A stretch of 64,000 nucleotides of DNA from Actinoplanes auranticolor (GTDB lineage Bacteria > Actinomycetota > Actinomycetes > Mycobacteriales > Micromonosporaceae), in assembly GCF_018332655.1 (NCBI RefSeq), contig NZ_BOQL01000018.1, positions 310,001 through 374,000 of the forward strand, in the 5' to 3' direction. A program made the position numbers and the translations under genes. Shown here one piece after another: positions 15,127-25,600 of this stretch. The notes below the pieces were generated by a model. The model saw nothing but the letters and a program-made list of their open reading frames with translations, was not told the origin of the DNA and did not search any database. The first letter of the stretch is position 1; the number at the start of each line of letters is the position of its first letter.

Positions 15127-18100
15127 GAGTTCTCCCGGAGCAGTGCGGTCTGGATGAGGCGTACCGGCTCGCCCCGGCGGATCCACTGGCCGCGGCCGGG
15201 TGGCAGCGCGCGGGGGTACACGTCGCCGAGCAGCTTGCCCTCACTGCGGTCGCCGGTCATCAACAGGCCGGTGGAGCCGCTCTCGCGCAGGGTCAGCAGG
15301 AACGGCTCGAACAGGGCCCGCGACGCGCCGGCCACCCGGCGCGCGATCACGGCGTGGAAGCGCAGGTCGTCGCCGGCCGCGAGGTAGGGCTGCAGCGGGG
15401 CCAGCGGCTGCGACGACGCGGTGAGGATGTCGTAGTCGTCGACGAGAAGCACGATGTGCGGCCAGGTCGCCGGGTCGCCGGGTGCGGTGCCGTTCTGTCG
15501 CTGTTCGAGCTGGGCGGCCACGGCACCGGCCAGCCGGCCGGCGAGCAGGGCGTTGTGCGCGTACCCGCCGAGGTGGCTGTCGGGCACGACGCCGTTCAGG
15601 CCGCGGCGCGGGTCGACCACCGCGAAGACCAGCTCCTCGTCGGTGTGCTGTTTGACCAGGCGGCTCGCGATCAGCGTGAGCAGGTTCGTCTTGCCGCACT
15701 CGCCGTCGCCGAGCACGACCAGATTCGGGTCGCGGCCGAACAGATCGAACGAGACCGGCTGGGCGGTGGCTTCGTCCAGGCCGATGGGTACGGCGGACGA
15801 GCCGTCCGCGGGGGTGAGCTCGTCGATGCCCAGCCGGGCGGGCAGCACCCGTACCGGCCGGGCGACCGGGCCGTGCCAGGAGGCGCGCAGGGCCCGGGCG
15901 ATGGCGGTGATCGAGGCGCCGAGGCCCTGGTCGTCGGCCTGCGCGTCGATGCGGGGCAGCGCCACGTGGGCGAACAGCTTGCCGGCGGTCAGCGCCCGCC
16001 CCGGTGGCGCGTCGCGCAGAACCTTCGCCATCCTGCGGTCGATCGCCGAGTCGGCCGAGTCGCTCAGGCGCAGCTCGATCTGGGTGCCGATGGTGGACTG
16101 CAGGGCGATCCGCACGTCGTGCCAGCGCAGCATGGACGCCACGACGTGCACGCCGTAGCCACCGCCGCGCTGCAGCAGGGAGGCCACCAGGGGCTCGTAG
16201 GGCTCGAACTCGCCGGCGATGTGGCCGAAGCCGTCGATGACCAGCACCACGTCGGCCGAGGGCAGCTCGGGCAGCCGGCCGGCGGCGTGCAGCTCGCGCA
16301 TCGCCTCGACGCTGTCGATCCCGTGGTCGCGGAACGCCTGCTCGCGCTCGTCGAGCATCGCGCGGACCTCCTGCAGGGTGCGCCGGACCCGTTCGGTGTC
16401 GGTGCGCCCGGCGACGCCGCCGACGTGCGGCAGCTGCGCGAGCGGCCCGAGAGTGTTGCCGGTCAGGTCGATGGCGTAGACGGAGACCTCGCGCGGGGTG
16501 TGGGTCAGCGCCAGCGAGGTGACCAGGGTGCGCAGCAGGGTGCTGCGGCCGGACTGGGGCGAGCCGATGATGGCCACGTGGCCGCCGGCCGTGGTGAGGT
16601 CGAGGATCCACGACCCCTGCCGCTGGCGGGCGGGGTCGTCCAGCAGGCCGATGGGCACCCGCATCCGGCCGGGACGGCCCGGCAGGTGCAGGCCGCGGTC
16701 GGCGGTCATGACCGGGGTGCCGCCGAGCCGGTCCAGGGTGAGGGCGTCCGGCAGCGGCGGCAGCCAGATCTGCAGCACGGGCTCGGCGGCGCCCTCCAGC
16801 TGGCCGGCGATCACGTCGAGCAGGGTCGGTGCGGTGCTGCGCACCGGCATGGCCGGGCCGCCGGCCGGGGCGTCGTTGCTGCCGAGCAAGTTGTACGCCG
16901 GGTACGGCAGCGGCCGCGGATGCTCGGTGGTGGTGTCCTGCTCCGCCGGGCCGCGGTACGGGCCGGAGACGTAGCTGGCCTTGAACTTGCGGTAGACGGT
17001 GGTGTCCACCTTAAGGTAGGCGTATCCCGGCAATGGTGGCAGATGGTAGGCGTCCGGGGTCTCCAGCACCGTACGGCTCTCGCCCTCGGAGAGCGTGCGC
17101 AGGCCCAGCCGGTACGACAGGTAGGTCTCCAGGCCGCGCAGTTTGCCGCTCTCGATGCGCTGGCTGCTCAGCAGCAGGTGCAGGCCGATGCTGCGCCCGA
17201 TCCGGCCGATCGACAGGAACAGCTCGACGAACTCCGGCTTGAACTTCAGCAGCTCACCGAACTCGTCGATCATGACCAGGAGGTACGGCAGGGCGGGCAG
17301 CTCCGGGCGGCGTTCGCGCAGGGCCGCGTAGTCGGCGATGTTGGCCACGTTGCCGGCGTCCTTGAGGGCCTGCTGACGGCGTTGCACCTCACCGGCGAGA
17401 CTGGTGTGCACCCGTTCGATGAGCACCTCGTCGTCTTCCAGGTTGGTGATCACCCCGGCGACGTGGGGCGCCCCGGCCAGCGGGGCGAACGTCGCGCCGC
17501 CCTTGTAGTCGATCAGCACCATCGCCAGCACGTCCGGCGAGTGCGTGGTCAGCAAGGCCAGGAGCAGCGAGCGCAGCAGCTCGCTCTTGCCGGAACCGGT
17601 CGCGCCGACACACAGCCCGTGCGGTCCCATGCCCAGCTGGGCCGCCTCCTTCAGATCGAGCAGCACCGGCTCGCCGGCCTCGTCGATCCCGATGGGTACG
17701 CGCAGCAGGTCGCGTTCGCTGCGCGGGCGCCACAGGGCGGGCAACGGAAGGTGGCGCGCGTCAGCCAGGCCGAGCAGATCGGGCAGGTCGCCGCGGTCAC
17801 CGCCGCCGGACTCGCGGACGGATTCCCGGGAGAGCCGAAGCGGGCTCAGCATCCGGCTCAGTCCTTCGGCGGTGGAGGGATCGCACCGGTCGCGGCTGCC
17901 GCGGGCCTCGGCGACGGTCGTCGGCCGCAGGTCCTCGACGAACACGCCACCGTCGGCGACGGTGATCCGCAGGGCCACTTCGCCGGGCTCCTGCAGCCGG
18001 TCCTGCACCAGGTGCAGCACGGTCACCCCGAGCGCCGCCGCGGTCATCGCCTGGTCCGGAACGGCCACGTCCTGCGCGATCTCGCCGTAGGTGTCGTGGA

Positions 18101-19070
18101 TGAGCATCAGTCGGGGCAGCAGCGTGATGGCGGCGGTGTTCGAACCGCTGCGGGCCAGTTCGGAAGCCAGAGCCGAGTGCTGGTGCAGCTGGCCGGCCAC
18201 CAGCTCGGCGAGCTGGGCCGGGGCGGAGGCGATACGGCGGGCCGCGACCGGTCCGTCGCGCAGGTCGGCGTCCACGAGGTGGGGCAGCCACTTCAGCCAC
18301 TGCCAGTCGGCGATCAGCGCGGGCGGGCAGGCCAGGCCGATGCGCAGGTCGTCGGGGGCGTGCAGGGCCGCTGCCTGCACGATCAGGGCGCGGAGCAGTT
18401 CCAGCACGTCCGGGCGGGGCCCGATGATGCTGACGTTGCCGATCCGGTCCAGCGGCACCACCAGGGGCAGCGCGGGCGCGGCCCCGTAACGGCGCACCAG
18501 CGCCTTCGCCTCGGCCAGCATGAACGGGTCGGTCGGGGTGAGCGGGCTGCCGTCGTCCTCGATGTGCAGCGGCATGACCGGGAGGGTGCCGGTGCCGACG
18601 CGTACGGACAGGAAGTCGCGGTCGATGCGGCGGCGTTCCCACAGCCGGGCCGGGTCCCGGATGACGTCGAACAGGGCCTGCGGCGGTGGGTGCAGCAACC
18701 GGGCCTCGGCCGCGCTGAGACGTTCGTCGGCCAGGAGCTGTTCGCGCAGTTCCTCGAGGTAGTCCAGGTAGCGTTCGCGTTGCCGGCGACGGGTGCGACC
18801 AGCCTTGCCGCGCTGGGTGAGCAGCATGACGCCGACACCGCCGATGGTCACCACCAGCAGCACCGCCCCGATGCCGATCATCGCGGTGCCGCGGAACAGC
18901 ACCATCATGGTCAGTGAGGACAGCACACCGCCGACCGGCAGCAGCATCTGGGCGAAGTTGCCGCCCGAGTGGCCGTCCGGCAGCGTCGGCGGCGCCGCCA
19001 CGTTCTGCGGCTGCCGGGGGGCCAGCGGCCGTACCGTGCGGGCCGGACGGTGCACGATGCGCGTGCTCAT
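15123..19070 (-). CDS. eccC: Type VII secretion FtsK/SpoIIIE ATPase EccC (fused EccCa-EccCb)
   Basis: 1315 residues, the length of a single-chain EccC. Two transmembrane helices lie at about 38-85, followed by a basic stalk. Three ATPase modules follow. The first has an intact Walker A 'GATGSGKS' (about 487-494) and Walker B 'LLVMIDEFGELL' (about 600). The second has a degenerate 'GSPQSGRS' (about 835), Arg replacing the Lys. The third has 'GDGECGKT' (about 1120) with 'IVLLVDDYD' (about 1210). EccC drives export of WXG100 pairs and binds their C-terminal signals through the last module. It is coupled by ATGA overlaps to both neighbours. This is the motor of the locus. Confidence 0.96.
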   Translation of the reverse strand: MSTRIVHRPARTVRPLAPRQPQNVAAPPTLPDGHSGGNFAQMLLPVGGVLSSLTMMVLFRGTAMIGIGAVLLVVTIGGVGVMLLTQRGKAGRTRRRQRERYLDYLEELREQLLADERLSAAEARLLHPPPQALFDVIRDPARLWERRRIDRDFLSVRVGTGTLPVMPLHIEDDGSPLTPTDPFMLAEAKALVRRYGAAPALPLVVPLDRIGNVSIIGPRPDVLELLRALIVQAAALHAPDDLRIGLACPPALIADWQWLKWLPHLVDADLRDGPVAARRIASAPAQLAELVAGQLHQHSALASELARSGSNTAAITLLPRLMLIHDTYGEIAQDVAVPDQAMTAAALGVTVLHLVQDRLQEPGEVALRITVADGGVFVEDLRPTTVAEARGSRDRCDPSTAEGLSRMLSPLRLSRESVRESGGGDRGDLPDLLGLADARHLPLPALWRPRSERDLLRVPIGIDEAGEPVLLDLKEAAQLGMGPHGLCVGATGSGKSELLRSLLLALLTTHSPDVLAMVLIDYKGGATFAPLAGAPHVAGVITNLEDDEVLIERVHTSLAGEVQRRQQALKDAGNVANIADYAALRERRPELPALPYLLVMIDEFGELLKFKPEFVELFLSIGRIGRSIGLHLLLSSQRIESGKLRGLETYLSYRLGLRTLSEGESRTVLETPDAYHLPPLPGYAYLKVDTTVYRKFKASYVSGPYRGPAEQDTTTEHPRPLPYPAYNLLGSNDAPAGGPAMPVRSTAPTLLDVIAGQLEGAAEPVLQIWLPPLPDALTLDRLGGTPVMTADRGLHLPGRPGRMRVPIGLLDDPARQRQGSWILDLTTAGGHVAIIGSPQSGRSTLLRTLVTSLALTHTPREVSVYAIDLTGNTLGPLAQLPHVGGVAGRTDTERVRRTLQEVRAMLDEREQAFRDHGIDSVEAMRELHAAGRLPELPSADVVLVIDGFGHIAGEFEPYEPLVASLLQRGGGYGVHVVASMLRWHDVRIALQSTIGTQIELRLSDSADSAIDRRMAKVLRDAPPGRALTAGKLFAHVALPRIDAQADDQGLGASITAIARALRASWHGPVARPVRVLPARLGIDELTPADGSSAVPIGLDEATAQPVSFDLFGRDPNLVVLGDGECGKTNLLTLIASRLVKQHTDEELVFAVVDPRRGLNGVVPDSHLGGYAHNALLAGRLAGAVAAQLEQRQNGTAPGDPATWPHIVLLVDDYDILTASSQPLAPLQPYLAAGDDLRFHAVIARRVAGASRALFEPFLLTLRESGSTGLLMTGDRSEGKLLGDVYPRALPPGRGQWIRRGEPVRLIQTALLRENS

Positions 19071-20155
19071 CCGCGGATGGCCCGGTCCATCGTCTCGGCT
19101 GCGACCCGGAGCGCCGCGGTCCGGGTCGCGGTGCCGATGCGCCGCTGGTCGATCGCCGCGCCCAGGGCGAGGTGACGGTCGTAGGGCAGCACCACCACGG
19201 CGGCGCCGTAGGCCCGTAGCCGGTCGGCGGCCTCCCGCAGGTCGACGCCGAGCGGTCCGGGCACTGTGGTGCTCAGCACCAGCACCGTACGGGCCAGCAG
19301 GCCGTCGCCGAAGTCCTCACCGAGACGGCGCAGCGCGGCGTCGGCGCCCAGCACTCCGTCCAGGGTCGCCGCGCCGGTCAGCACCACGGCGTGCGAGTCG
19401 GTGATCAGCGCCCGGTTCGCCGCGCCGTGCAGGCCGGCACCGAGGTCGGCCACGGTGACCGCGAAGTAGCGGCCGAGGAAGCGCACCCGGTCGCGCAGCA
19501 ACAGCGCCGCGTGGGCCTCGTCCTGGCGTCCCAGAGCGGCGGACAACGCCCGCCGCCACAGCCACACGCCGGTGACCGTGCGGGCGAGATGGCGCGCGAT
19601 CTGGTCGAACGCCGAGACCTGGGCGATGCCGTTGTCGGAGGCGGTCCGCACGCCGACGCCGAGCGGGCCGAGCCGCAGCGGCAACGACCCGGCGTCGGGG
19701 TCGGCGTCCACGGCCAGCACCGGGTCCCGGCGTACCCCGGCCAGCGTCGTGGTGAGCAGCGCGCTGACCGTGCTCTTGCCCGATCCGCCGCGCACGCCGG
19801 CCACGGTGATCCGCCGGCCGGTGGTGATCGGCAGGTTGGCGCGCTCGGCCAGACCGGCCAGTTCCTCGATCTCGTGGGTGGCCTGCCGGCCCAGAGCGGT
19901 CCGCAGCGTGCCGATCCACCGGCGGACCAGCGGGTCGCCGTGCACGCCGGCGTTGCGGTGCAGCGTGGCGGTCTGCTCGTCGGTGTCGATGGCGGTGCCG
20001 GCGTGGAAGACCGATGGCGGCGGCGCCGGGACGGGACCGGTCGCCGGCCCGGCGGCCGTTGAAGCCGGGCCGGCCGGGCTGTCGGTGCGATCGGCGGGTG
20101 TCATCGCCGGGTCCATCGAGCGCAGCAGCTGCGCCTGCCAGTTCTCGTCGGTCAT
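19067..20155 (-). CDS. MinD/ParA-like ATPase of the T7SS locus
   Basis: 362 residues. A disordered Pro/Ala-rich N-terminus (to about 50) precedes a SIMIBI-class ATPase domain with a deviant Walker A 'VRGGSGKSTVSALL' near residue 120 and 'AVDADPDAGSL'. Further motifs are 'VTVADLGAGL' and 'VVVLPYDRHLALGAAID'. It resembles EspI and other MinD-like proteins found beside eccC/eccD in mycobacteria, which influence T7SS output under low ATP or help place the machine. It ends in an ATGA overlap with eccC and begins 4 bp after the eccD stop. Precise role here is inference. Confidence 0.88.
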   Translation of the reverse strand: MTDENWQAQLLRSMDPAMTPADRTDSPAGPASTAAGPATGPVPAPPPSVFHAGTAIDTDEQTATLHRNAGVHGDPLVRRWIGTLRTALGRQATHEIEELAGLAERANLPITTGRRITVAGVRGGSGKSTVSALLTTTLAGVRRDPVLAVDADPDAGSLPLRLGPLGVGVRTASDNGIAQVSAFDQIARHLARTVTGVWLWRRALSAALGRQDEAHAALLLRDRVRFLGRYFAVTVADLGAGLHGAANRALITDSHAVVLTGAATLDGVLGADAALRRLGEDFGDGLLARTVLVLSTTVPGPLGVDLREAADRLRAYGAAVVVLPYDRHLALGAAIDQRRIGTATRTAALRVAAETMDRAIRG

Positions 20156-20159
20156 CGCT

Positions 20160-21479
20160 TCAGAACACCTCGAGCAGCCGGGGGTAGACGCCGAACACGC
20201 CCAGTACCAGCGGCAGCAGGACCACCACGGCGACCGACTCGACCACGTCGCCGAGGCGGCGCAGCCGGGCCCGAGTGTGTTCCGGCAGGTCGCGGGTCAG
20301 CACGACGACGGGCAGGGTCAGCGTTGCCGCGGCGACCGCCAGCGGCCCGGGCAGCGTGGTGCCACTCGCCCAGCGCCACCACAGCACGCCGAGGATGCCC
20401 GTCGCCGCGCCCAGCAGAGCGATCACCTGCGCGGACAGCGGATACATCCGCGCGCGGACCAGCATCACCACGGCGAGCACACTCGCCAGCGACACCGTCC
20501 AGTACGTCGGCCGCGACGCCAGCAGCCATCCCGCGAACACCGCCGAGACGGCGACGGCGAGCACCGTGATGATCAACGACCCGTGGGCCGTGGCCAGTGC
20601 CGTGCGGACGTCCCGGCGCGCCACCGGCCGGTTCTCGACCCGGCGGTCGTCGAGCATCGCCAGCCCGGACGACGCCAGCGCGAACCGCGGCAGCACCCCG
20701 ATGGTCAGGACCAGGACGACCGCGAGCACGGCGCCGAGACGGTCCCGGGGCAGCCCGGCGGTGGCGCCCGTGGCCCAGATCGCTGCGAGCACCAGGATCC
20801 CGGCGCCGCCCAGCAACGCCGCCCGGCCGGAAGCGACATTCAACCCGGCCGCGGCGACAGTGACACCGAGCGCGGCGCTGACCGCGACCACCCGCCAGAG
20901 CGGCGGCCAGGCGTACGCGTCGGCGAAGGCCCACGCCCCGATCGTCAGCGCGGTCCCGGCCCCGCCGAGCAGGGCGATGCCCAACGGCCGGCGGGCAGCA
21001 CCGCACGCCACCCCGGCGAGCGCGAGCACCGCGCCGGTCACGGTGGTGATCACGGCGCCGGCCAGGGCGTCCGTGCGCAGGACGAGCAGCAGCAACGCGA
21101 CCGCGACGACCGCACCGAACATGGTGACGGCCACCCATTGCCGGCTCTGCGGCCCCCACCGGGTGGCGCGCAGCGCGAGGTCGTCGGCCGTCTCCTCGGT
21201 GACGTCATGGATGACCGGCGCCGGCGGCAGATCCTCCGCGCCGGCCAGCCGGAGCACCGTACCGTCGGCGATCTCCGCACCGGCCAGGGTGTCGCCGTCG
21301 GCGAGCACCGTGCCGCCCGCGGTGACCAGCCGGCGCAGCCGAGCCGGGTGCGCCGGCGGCTCCCCCACCACGGTGAGCAGATCGGGCAGCAGCCGGCCGA
21401 CCGTTTCCGCGGCGGGCAGCACCATGTCGACGCGGCGCCCGGCACCCACCAGCGTGACCCGCGTGTAGGGCGAGCTCAT
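20160..21479 (-). CDS. eccD: Type VII secretion membrane protein EccD
   Basis: 439 residues from the ATG giving 'MSSPYTRVTLVGAGRRVDMV'. Longer starts would add an unrelated Arg-rich stretch. Residues 1-85 are a ubiquitin-like (YukD) domain. About eleven transmembrane helices follow from residue ~110 to the C-terminus, matching the EccD layout. EccD forms the bulk of the T7SS inner-membrane pore. The start overlaps the previous gene's stop (ATGA). The usual membrane partners EccB and EccE are not found in this window. Confidence 0.93.
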   Translation of the reverse strand: MSSPYTRVTLVGAGRRVDMVLPAAETVGRLLPDLLTVVGEPPAHPARLRRLVTAGGTVLADGDTLAGAEIADGTVLRLAGAEDLPPAPVIHDVTEETADDLALRATRWGPQSRQWVAVTMFGAVVAVALLLLVLRTDALAGAVITTVTGAVLALAGVACGAARRPLGIALLGGAGTALTIGAWAFADAYAWPPLWRVVAVSAALGVTVAAAGLNVASGRAALLGGAGILVLAAIWATGATAGLPRDRLGAVLAVVLVLTIGVLPRFALASSGLAMLDDRRVENRPVARRDVRTALATAHGSLIITVLAVAVSAVFAGWLLASRPTYWTVSLASVLAVVMLVRARMYPLSAQVIALLGAATGILGVLWWRWASGTTLPGPLAVAAATLTLPVVVLTRDLPEHTRARLRRLGDVVESVAVVVLLPLVLGVFGVYPRLLEVF

Positions 21480-21718
21480 CGCCCCACCTGCTGTTGCTGT
21501 TGTTGCTCGGCCCGTTTGGCCAGCTGCTCCTGCAGGAAGGACCAGCCGACGCAGCCGGCGCAGAGCACGGCCGCCACGGCGGCGCCCGCGAGCAGCCGGG
21601 TCATGATCTCCGGCGCGGACCTGCGGGTGCGCAGCGATCCCCACAGCAGCGCGTCGCGCAGCCGGCGCCGACGTACCGCCACGGACTCCAGCAGTTGCGC
21701 GTCGAAGTCGCGCGACAC
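21476..21718 (-). CDS. Small single-pass membrane protein of the T7SS operon
   Basis: 80 residues, GTG start. A basic N-terminal half with an Arg-rich stretch (residues 15-33) leads to one transmembrane helix (about 41-60). A short Gln-rich tail follows with six Gln in a row, encoded by a slippage-prone CAG/CAA run. Its stop overlaps the eccD start. Size and placement suggest a small accessory subunit of the membrane complex. Alternatively, it could be an Arg-rich anchor for DNA or membrane surfaces. No family recognised. Its real-gene status rests on the coupling and on the membrane segment. Confidence 0.7.
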   Translation of the reverse strand: MSRDFDAQLLESVAVRRRRLRDALLWGSLRTRRSAPEIMTRLLAGAAVAAVLCAGCVGWSFLQEQLAKRAEQQQQQQVGR

Positions 21719-21758
21719 GAACGCCTCCCCAGGTGTTCTTCGTCGTGAGAAGGCCCGC

Positions 21759-22166
21759 TCAGTAGAAGGCGTTGAATGCTTTGCCTTGCACCAGGTCAGG
21801 ACTATCGATCTTGAACACGTCCCGCAACGCGCCGACCATCATCTGCGCCAGGCGCGCGCCCTCGTCATCGGACAGCGGCATCGGCGCCAGCACCGGCACC
21901 TTGACGTGCCAGTTGGAGTTGTTCGGCGGGTCCGGCGGCAGCCAGCCGTCGGCCCGCAGCCGCTCCTCCTGCTCGGCGGAGAGCTGATGCTCCGGCGGCA
22001 GGTGATGATTGGAGACGGCCTCCGCGTGCAGCCACACCTCGGCCATCTGACATTGGGTGTAGAAGTCTCCGTGCTGCAGGCTCAGGACATCGCCGTCGTC
22101 GAGGCGTGTCAGACGCTCCGCGACAGTCCGGGTGAGCTCCTGCCAGGTCGGCGACGTCATCGGCAT
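21759..22166 (-). CDS. TY-Chap-like (YbjN/type III chaperone-type) protein
   Basis: 135 residues from the ATG that follows the previous stop as TGA-G-ATG, with AGGGGTGAG in front; a second ATG two codons later is possible. The C-terminal half reads 'LPPEHQLSAEQEERLRADGW', then a Pro/Asn-rich 'PPDPPNNSNW' and 'LRDVFKIDSP', a pattern recalled from the TY-Chap family of peptide-binding chaperone domains. In this place it could chaperone the large effector or one of the WXG proteins to EccC. The assignment is by pattern only. Confidence 0.68.
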   Translation of the reverse strand: MPMTSPTWQELTRTVAERLTRLDDGDVLSLQHGDFYTQCQMAEVWLHAEAVSNHHLPPEHQLSAEQEERLRADGWLPPDPPNNSNWHVKVPVLAPMPLSDDEGARLAQMMVGALRDVFKIDSPDLVQGKAFNAFY

Positions 22167-22167
22167 C

Positions 22168-22653
22168 TCACCCCTGGTCCGCGGCGTCCACGGCATCCTG
22201 GGAGGCGTTGGGCGCCCAGGTCAGGGTGACCGCGACTTTCAGATTCCGGACGGCCAGCGTCGTCTGCTCACCACGCCACCGCACTTGCGGCACGGTGGAG
22301 GGGTGCGGAGTCGCCGGGCTGCCGAAGACGTCCGCGCCGACCTCCTGCACGCCGGCGAAGACCTCTTCCAGGAACGCCTGATCGGCGGGGTCTTTCTCAG
22401 CGACCCGCGACGTGATGCGCATGGAGACCTGCCAGACCCCGCCCTGCTCGAAATTCAGCCGGAACGCCTTGGCGCCGAGCCCGTGACCCGCGTCGGCCAC
22501 CGCGCCCATACCCGGCAGCACTTCCACCAGGGTCCAGCCGAACCGCTCGGCCAGCGCGGGCACCCCGTCCTCGGTCCAGGACCACGACGTGTCACGTACG
22601 GCGGTCAGCAGAGACCGCAGCGCGTCCTTGTCGAGCGTGACATGCGCCGTCAC
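22168..22653 (-). CDS. DUF6301-like protein, candidate immunity or chaperone protein
   Basis: 161 residues, GTG start with AGGAG upstream. The N-terminus 'LRSLLTAVRDTSWSWTEDGVPALAERFGW' matches the family recalled as DUF6301, small soluble actinobacterial proteins often encoded beside T7SS substrates. No enzymatic motif or membrane segment is seen. Being the first gene after the 1012-aa effector, it is the natural candidate for an immunity protein against the effector's nuclease-like domain; a chaperone is the alternative. The order effector, this protein, TY-Chap-like protein is suggestive but unproven. Confidence 0.7.
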   Translation of the reverse strand: MTAHVTLDKDALRSLLTAVRDTSWSWTEDGVPALAERFGWTLVEVLPGMGAVADAGHGLGAKAFRLNFEQGGVWQVSMRITSRVAEKDPADQAFLEEVFAGVQEVGADVFGSPATPHPSTVPQVRWRGEQTTLAVRNLKVAVTLTWAPNASQDAVDAADQG

Positions 22654-22696
22654 TGATCACCACTCCTGCCGGTATTCACGGGTTCGCCGGACATCC

Positions 22697-25600
22697 TCAG
22701 AATTCTTTCACACTGGCTGACCAGGGATGCCACCGCTGCGCGTCGAGCACGAAGTCCTTGACGGTGACGGTGCCGGTCTCGGTGGTCCGGGCGACGAGAT
22801 AGCGCACGTTGTTCTCCCGGACGGCCTTCTCGACCAGCTCCCGCAGCTCCGGTTCGTCCTCGAGGGCCTTGGCGAGCTTCTCGTCCTTGCTCAGGATCTC
22901 CCGCAGGTACTCGGGGCTGCCCTGCTCCGCCTTGATCTTGGGCGCATCCGGCTTGTTCGGATCGGTGGCCCGGGCCGAGCCCAGGTCGGCGCGCGGGCCC
23001 TTCTCCTCGATGATGACGAGCTTGCCGTCCTTGTCGAGCAGGATCCGGTCGAAGTTGCCGGGCGTACCCTTGGCCAGGTCACCGCCGGTGAGCCGCTGGG
23101 ATCCCGGGAACATCCGGTCCTCGAGAAGGTTGCCCCCCACCGCGCCGAGCCGCTCGCTCGCGTCACTGTACTGCTGACGCAGACTGAGCCACTCCTTGCC
23201 GGAGTTCTCCAGCTTGAACAGCTCCTCGGTGGACAGCAGGTCCTCAGCCTTGACCACCGCCTCCTTGAGCAGATCGCTGCTCATCGTGCTCGGGTCGATC
23301 TTGAAGCCTGCCTCGATGAACTCCTGGTCCCCGTTGATCTTCTTGACGATCTCGGCGAGGTCCGTGTCCCACTTGCTGCGCATGTCGTCGCCGAGCTTCG
23401 TGCGTGCGTCGAGTTTGGCCTGCACGTCTCTGGCCAGGTCGTCCTGCAGCTCGGGCTTCGGCAGTTTGAGGGGCTTCTCCTTGTTGGCGGTGTCCACCAC
23501 GGAGGGAGCGTCGATACCGTCCTTCGGACGGTTGTTGTCATCGAGAAAGTGTCCCCGGCTGTCGACCAGCTGACCGTTGTCACGACGGGACGAGCCGTCG
23601 GTCATCGAGTCGCCGTCGGCGTGCCACTTCCCGTCCGGGCCCTCGTAGAGGGTGCGGCCGTACCGGGTGTCGCGGATCGCCGGCGTGACGTCCTCGGCGA
23701 ACTTGTAATGGCCGGGGTTCTCCGGATCCTCGTGGGGCCGCAGGGGCCTGGTGCCGGTGTCGTCCGCGCGGCTTCCGCCGGCCGTGTCTCCGTCGGCTCG
23801 CCCGGCGCCGTCGTCGGCGGCCCGTCCCCCACCGCTCCCGTCGCCGGCGCCCTGCCCTGCTTCATCGGCTGCACGGCCGTCGGTCGTGTCGTCCACGTCC
23901 CGGCCGGTATCGGTCGTGCTGTCGACATCCCGGCCGGTGGCGTCCAGGTCGGCGCGGACGTCGCCCGGAGTCCGGTCGCCTGCCGGCTGTTCCGGGGAGC
24001 GGTCCGGCGCGCCGGGGCCGTCGTCGGCCGGGTCGCCGGGCCTGCCCGTGGGATCGTCGTCGGCCGGATTGGCGGGCGCGTCCTGGGCGTCGCGGTCGGG
24101 TCCCGGCGGGTCGTCGACCGTCCGGCCGGGGTTGAGCGGGTCAGGGTCACCGGTGCGGCCGGGAGTGTCCGGCAGGCCCGGTTCTCCGTCGCGGCCCGGC
24201 CCGCCGGGCAGCTCGCCACCATCACCGGTACGCGGCGTAGGCACCTCGGCCCCGTCTCCAGGACGCAGCGTGGGCACCTCGGCCCCGTCACCGGTACGCG
24301 GCGCCGGTGCATCGATGCCGCCACCGCCACCGCCGACCCGCGGAGGAGGAGCATCAGCACCGTCGCCCCCACCCACACGGGGCGGAGGCCCGTCACCGCT
24401 CACACGGGGCGGAGGACCGTCACCGCCGCCGGTGCGCGGCGGAGGCAGATCAGCGCCGCCGCCGGTGCGTGGCGGGGCCAGGTCCGTGCCACCGTTGCGG
24501 CCCGCTCCGACCAGCGCCGGCTCGTCCACCCGGGTCCGCGCCTCCGGAGCGTCGACGCGCGCAGGCGCCTCCACCCGGGCCAGCGCGTCGGCGTCCTGCA
24601 ACGCCCGCTGCAGGTCCGGGTTGGCCTTGAGGACGTCACCCAGGTGCAGATCGACCTGCGTGGCGAGATCGGCCACCGTCGGGAGGCTGTCGACCTTGCC
24701 CACGTCCGCCACGTCACCGAACTCGTCGAGGACCTTGCCCGCCGCGGTCAGCCGCGCCGCCTCGGCCGCCTTGGCCGCGTCAGCGCCGCCCTCGGCCACC
24801 GCCCCCGCCGCTTTGCCGCCCTTGCCGAGGGCGCCCACCTTCGCCGGGGCCAGCGGAAGCGTGAAGACGTTGTACACCACCAGCCCGAACGCCCGGCCCG
24901 GGTCCTCCGACCAGGTGTCCCAGGCGACCAGACCCTTGCCGAACTCCTTCCACGCCTCGCCCGTCTTCGCCGGGTCGGTGAACACCCCACCGGTCAAGGT
25001 CCACAAGCCACCCCACGAGGCGGAGAACGTGTCCCAGTCGAAGAAGTTGACCAACCCGAACAGGCCGGTGACGTCGCCCCAGAGACCGTCGACGAAGAAC
25101 CCCTTGTAGTCCCCGACCACGAAGTTCCACCCGTCCTGATACCAGGGCAGGTCGCGCTCTTCCGAGGTGCCCCACGGCCGTTCCGCCTCGGCCGGCAGCG
25201 CGCCGGCGTCGAAGCCGTACGCGTTCGGGTTGCCGCTGCCGTCACCCACCACCCACTGGGTGCCGCCGAACAACCGGTTGATCCGGTTGGCCGCCTGCCG
25301 TTCGGCGGCCATCATCGCCGCCAGCTGGGTGTCGACCTGCCGGATCAGGTCGTTGTTCTGGTTGACCTTGCCCTCGTCGGAGCGCCAGTCGTCGTCGCCG
25401 TCGATGCCGGCGACGAACGTCCGCGCTTCCGACTGCAGCGCCGAGAGCCGGGCCACGATCGGGCGCATGACCTGCACGTACTGCGTCAGCGCGGACGCGA
25501 CCTCCTGCACGTCGTCACTGACGGTGTCGGCGTCGTTGCGCACCCGCACGGTCGCGCCGAACAGCGTGGCCGCCTCAGGCGCCTCGTAGAAGGCCGACAA

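Noticed and set aside
15354..18917. 1187-codon open frame antisense to eccC
   Set aside because: It is the mirror of a highly GC-biased real gene. The predicted protein is rich in Gly/Gln/Arg/Val without domains, while the opposite strand encodes a clear EccC.
19572..22229. 885-codon plus-strand frame opposite the MinD-like and eccD genes
   Set aside because: Low-complexity His/Arg/Gln-rich translation with no domain. The minus strand holds recognised T7SS genes.
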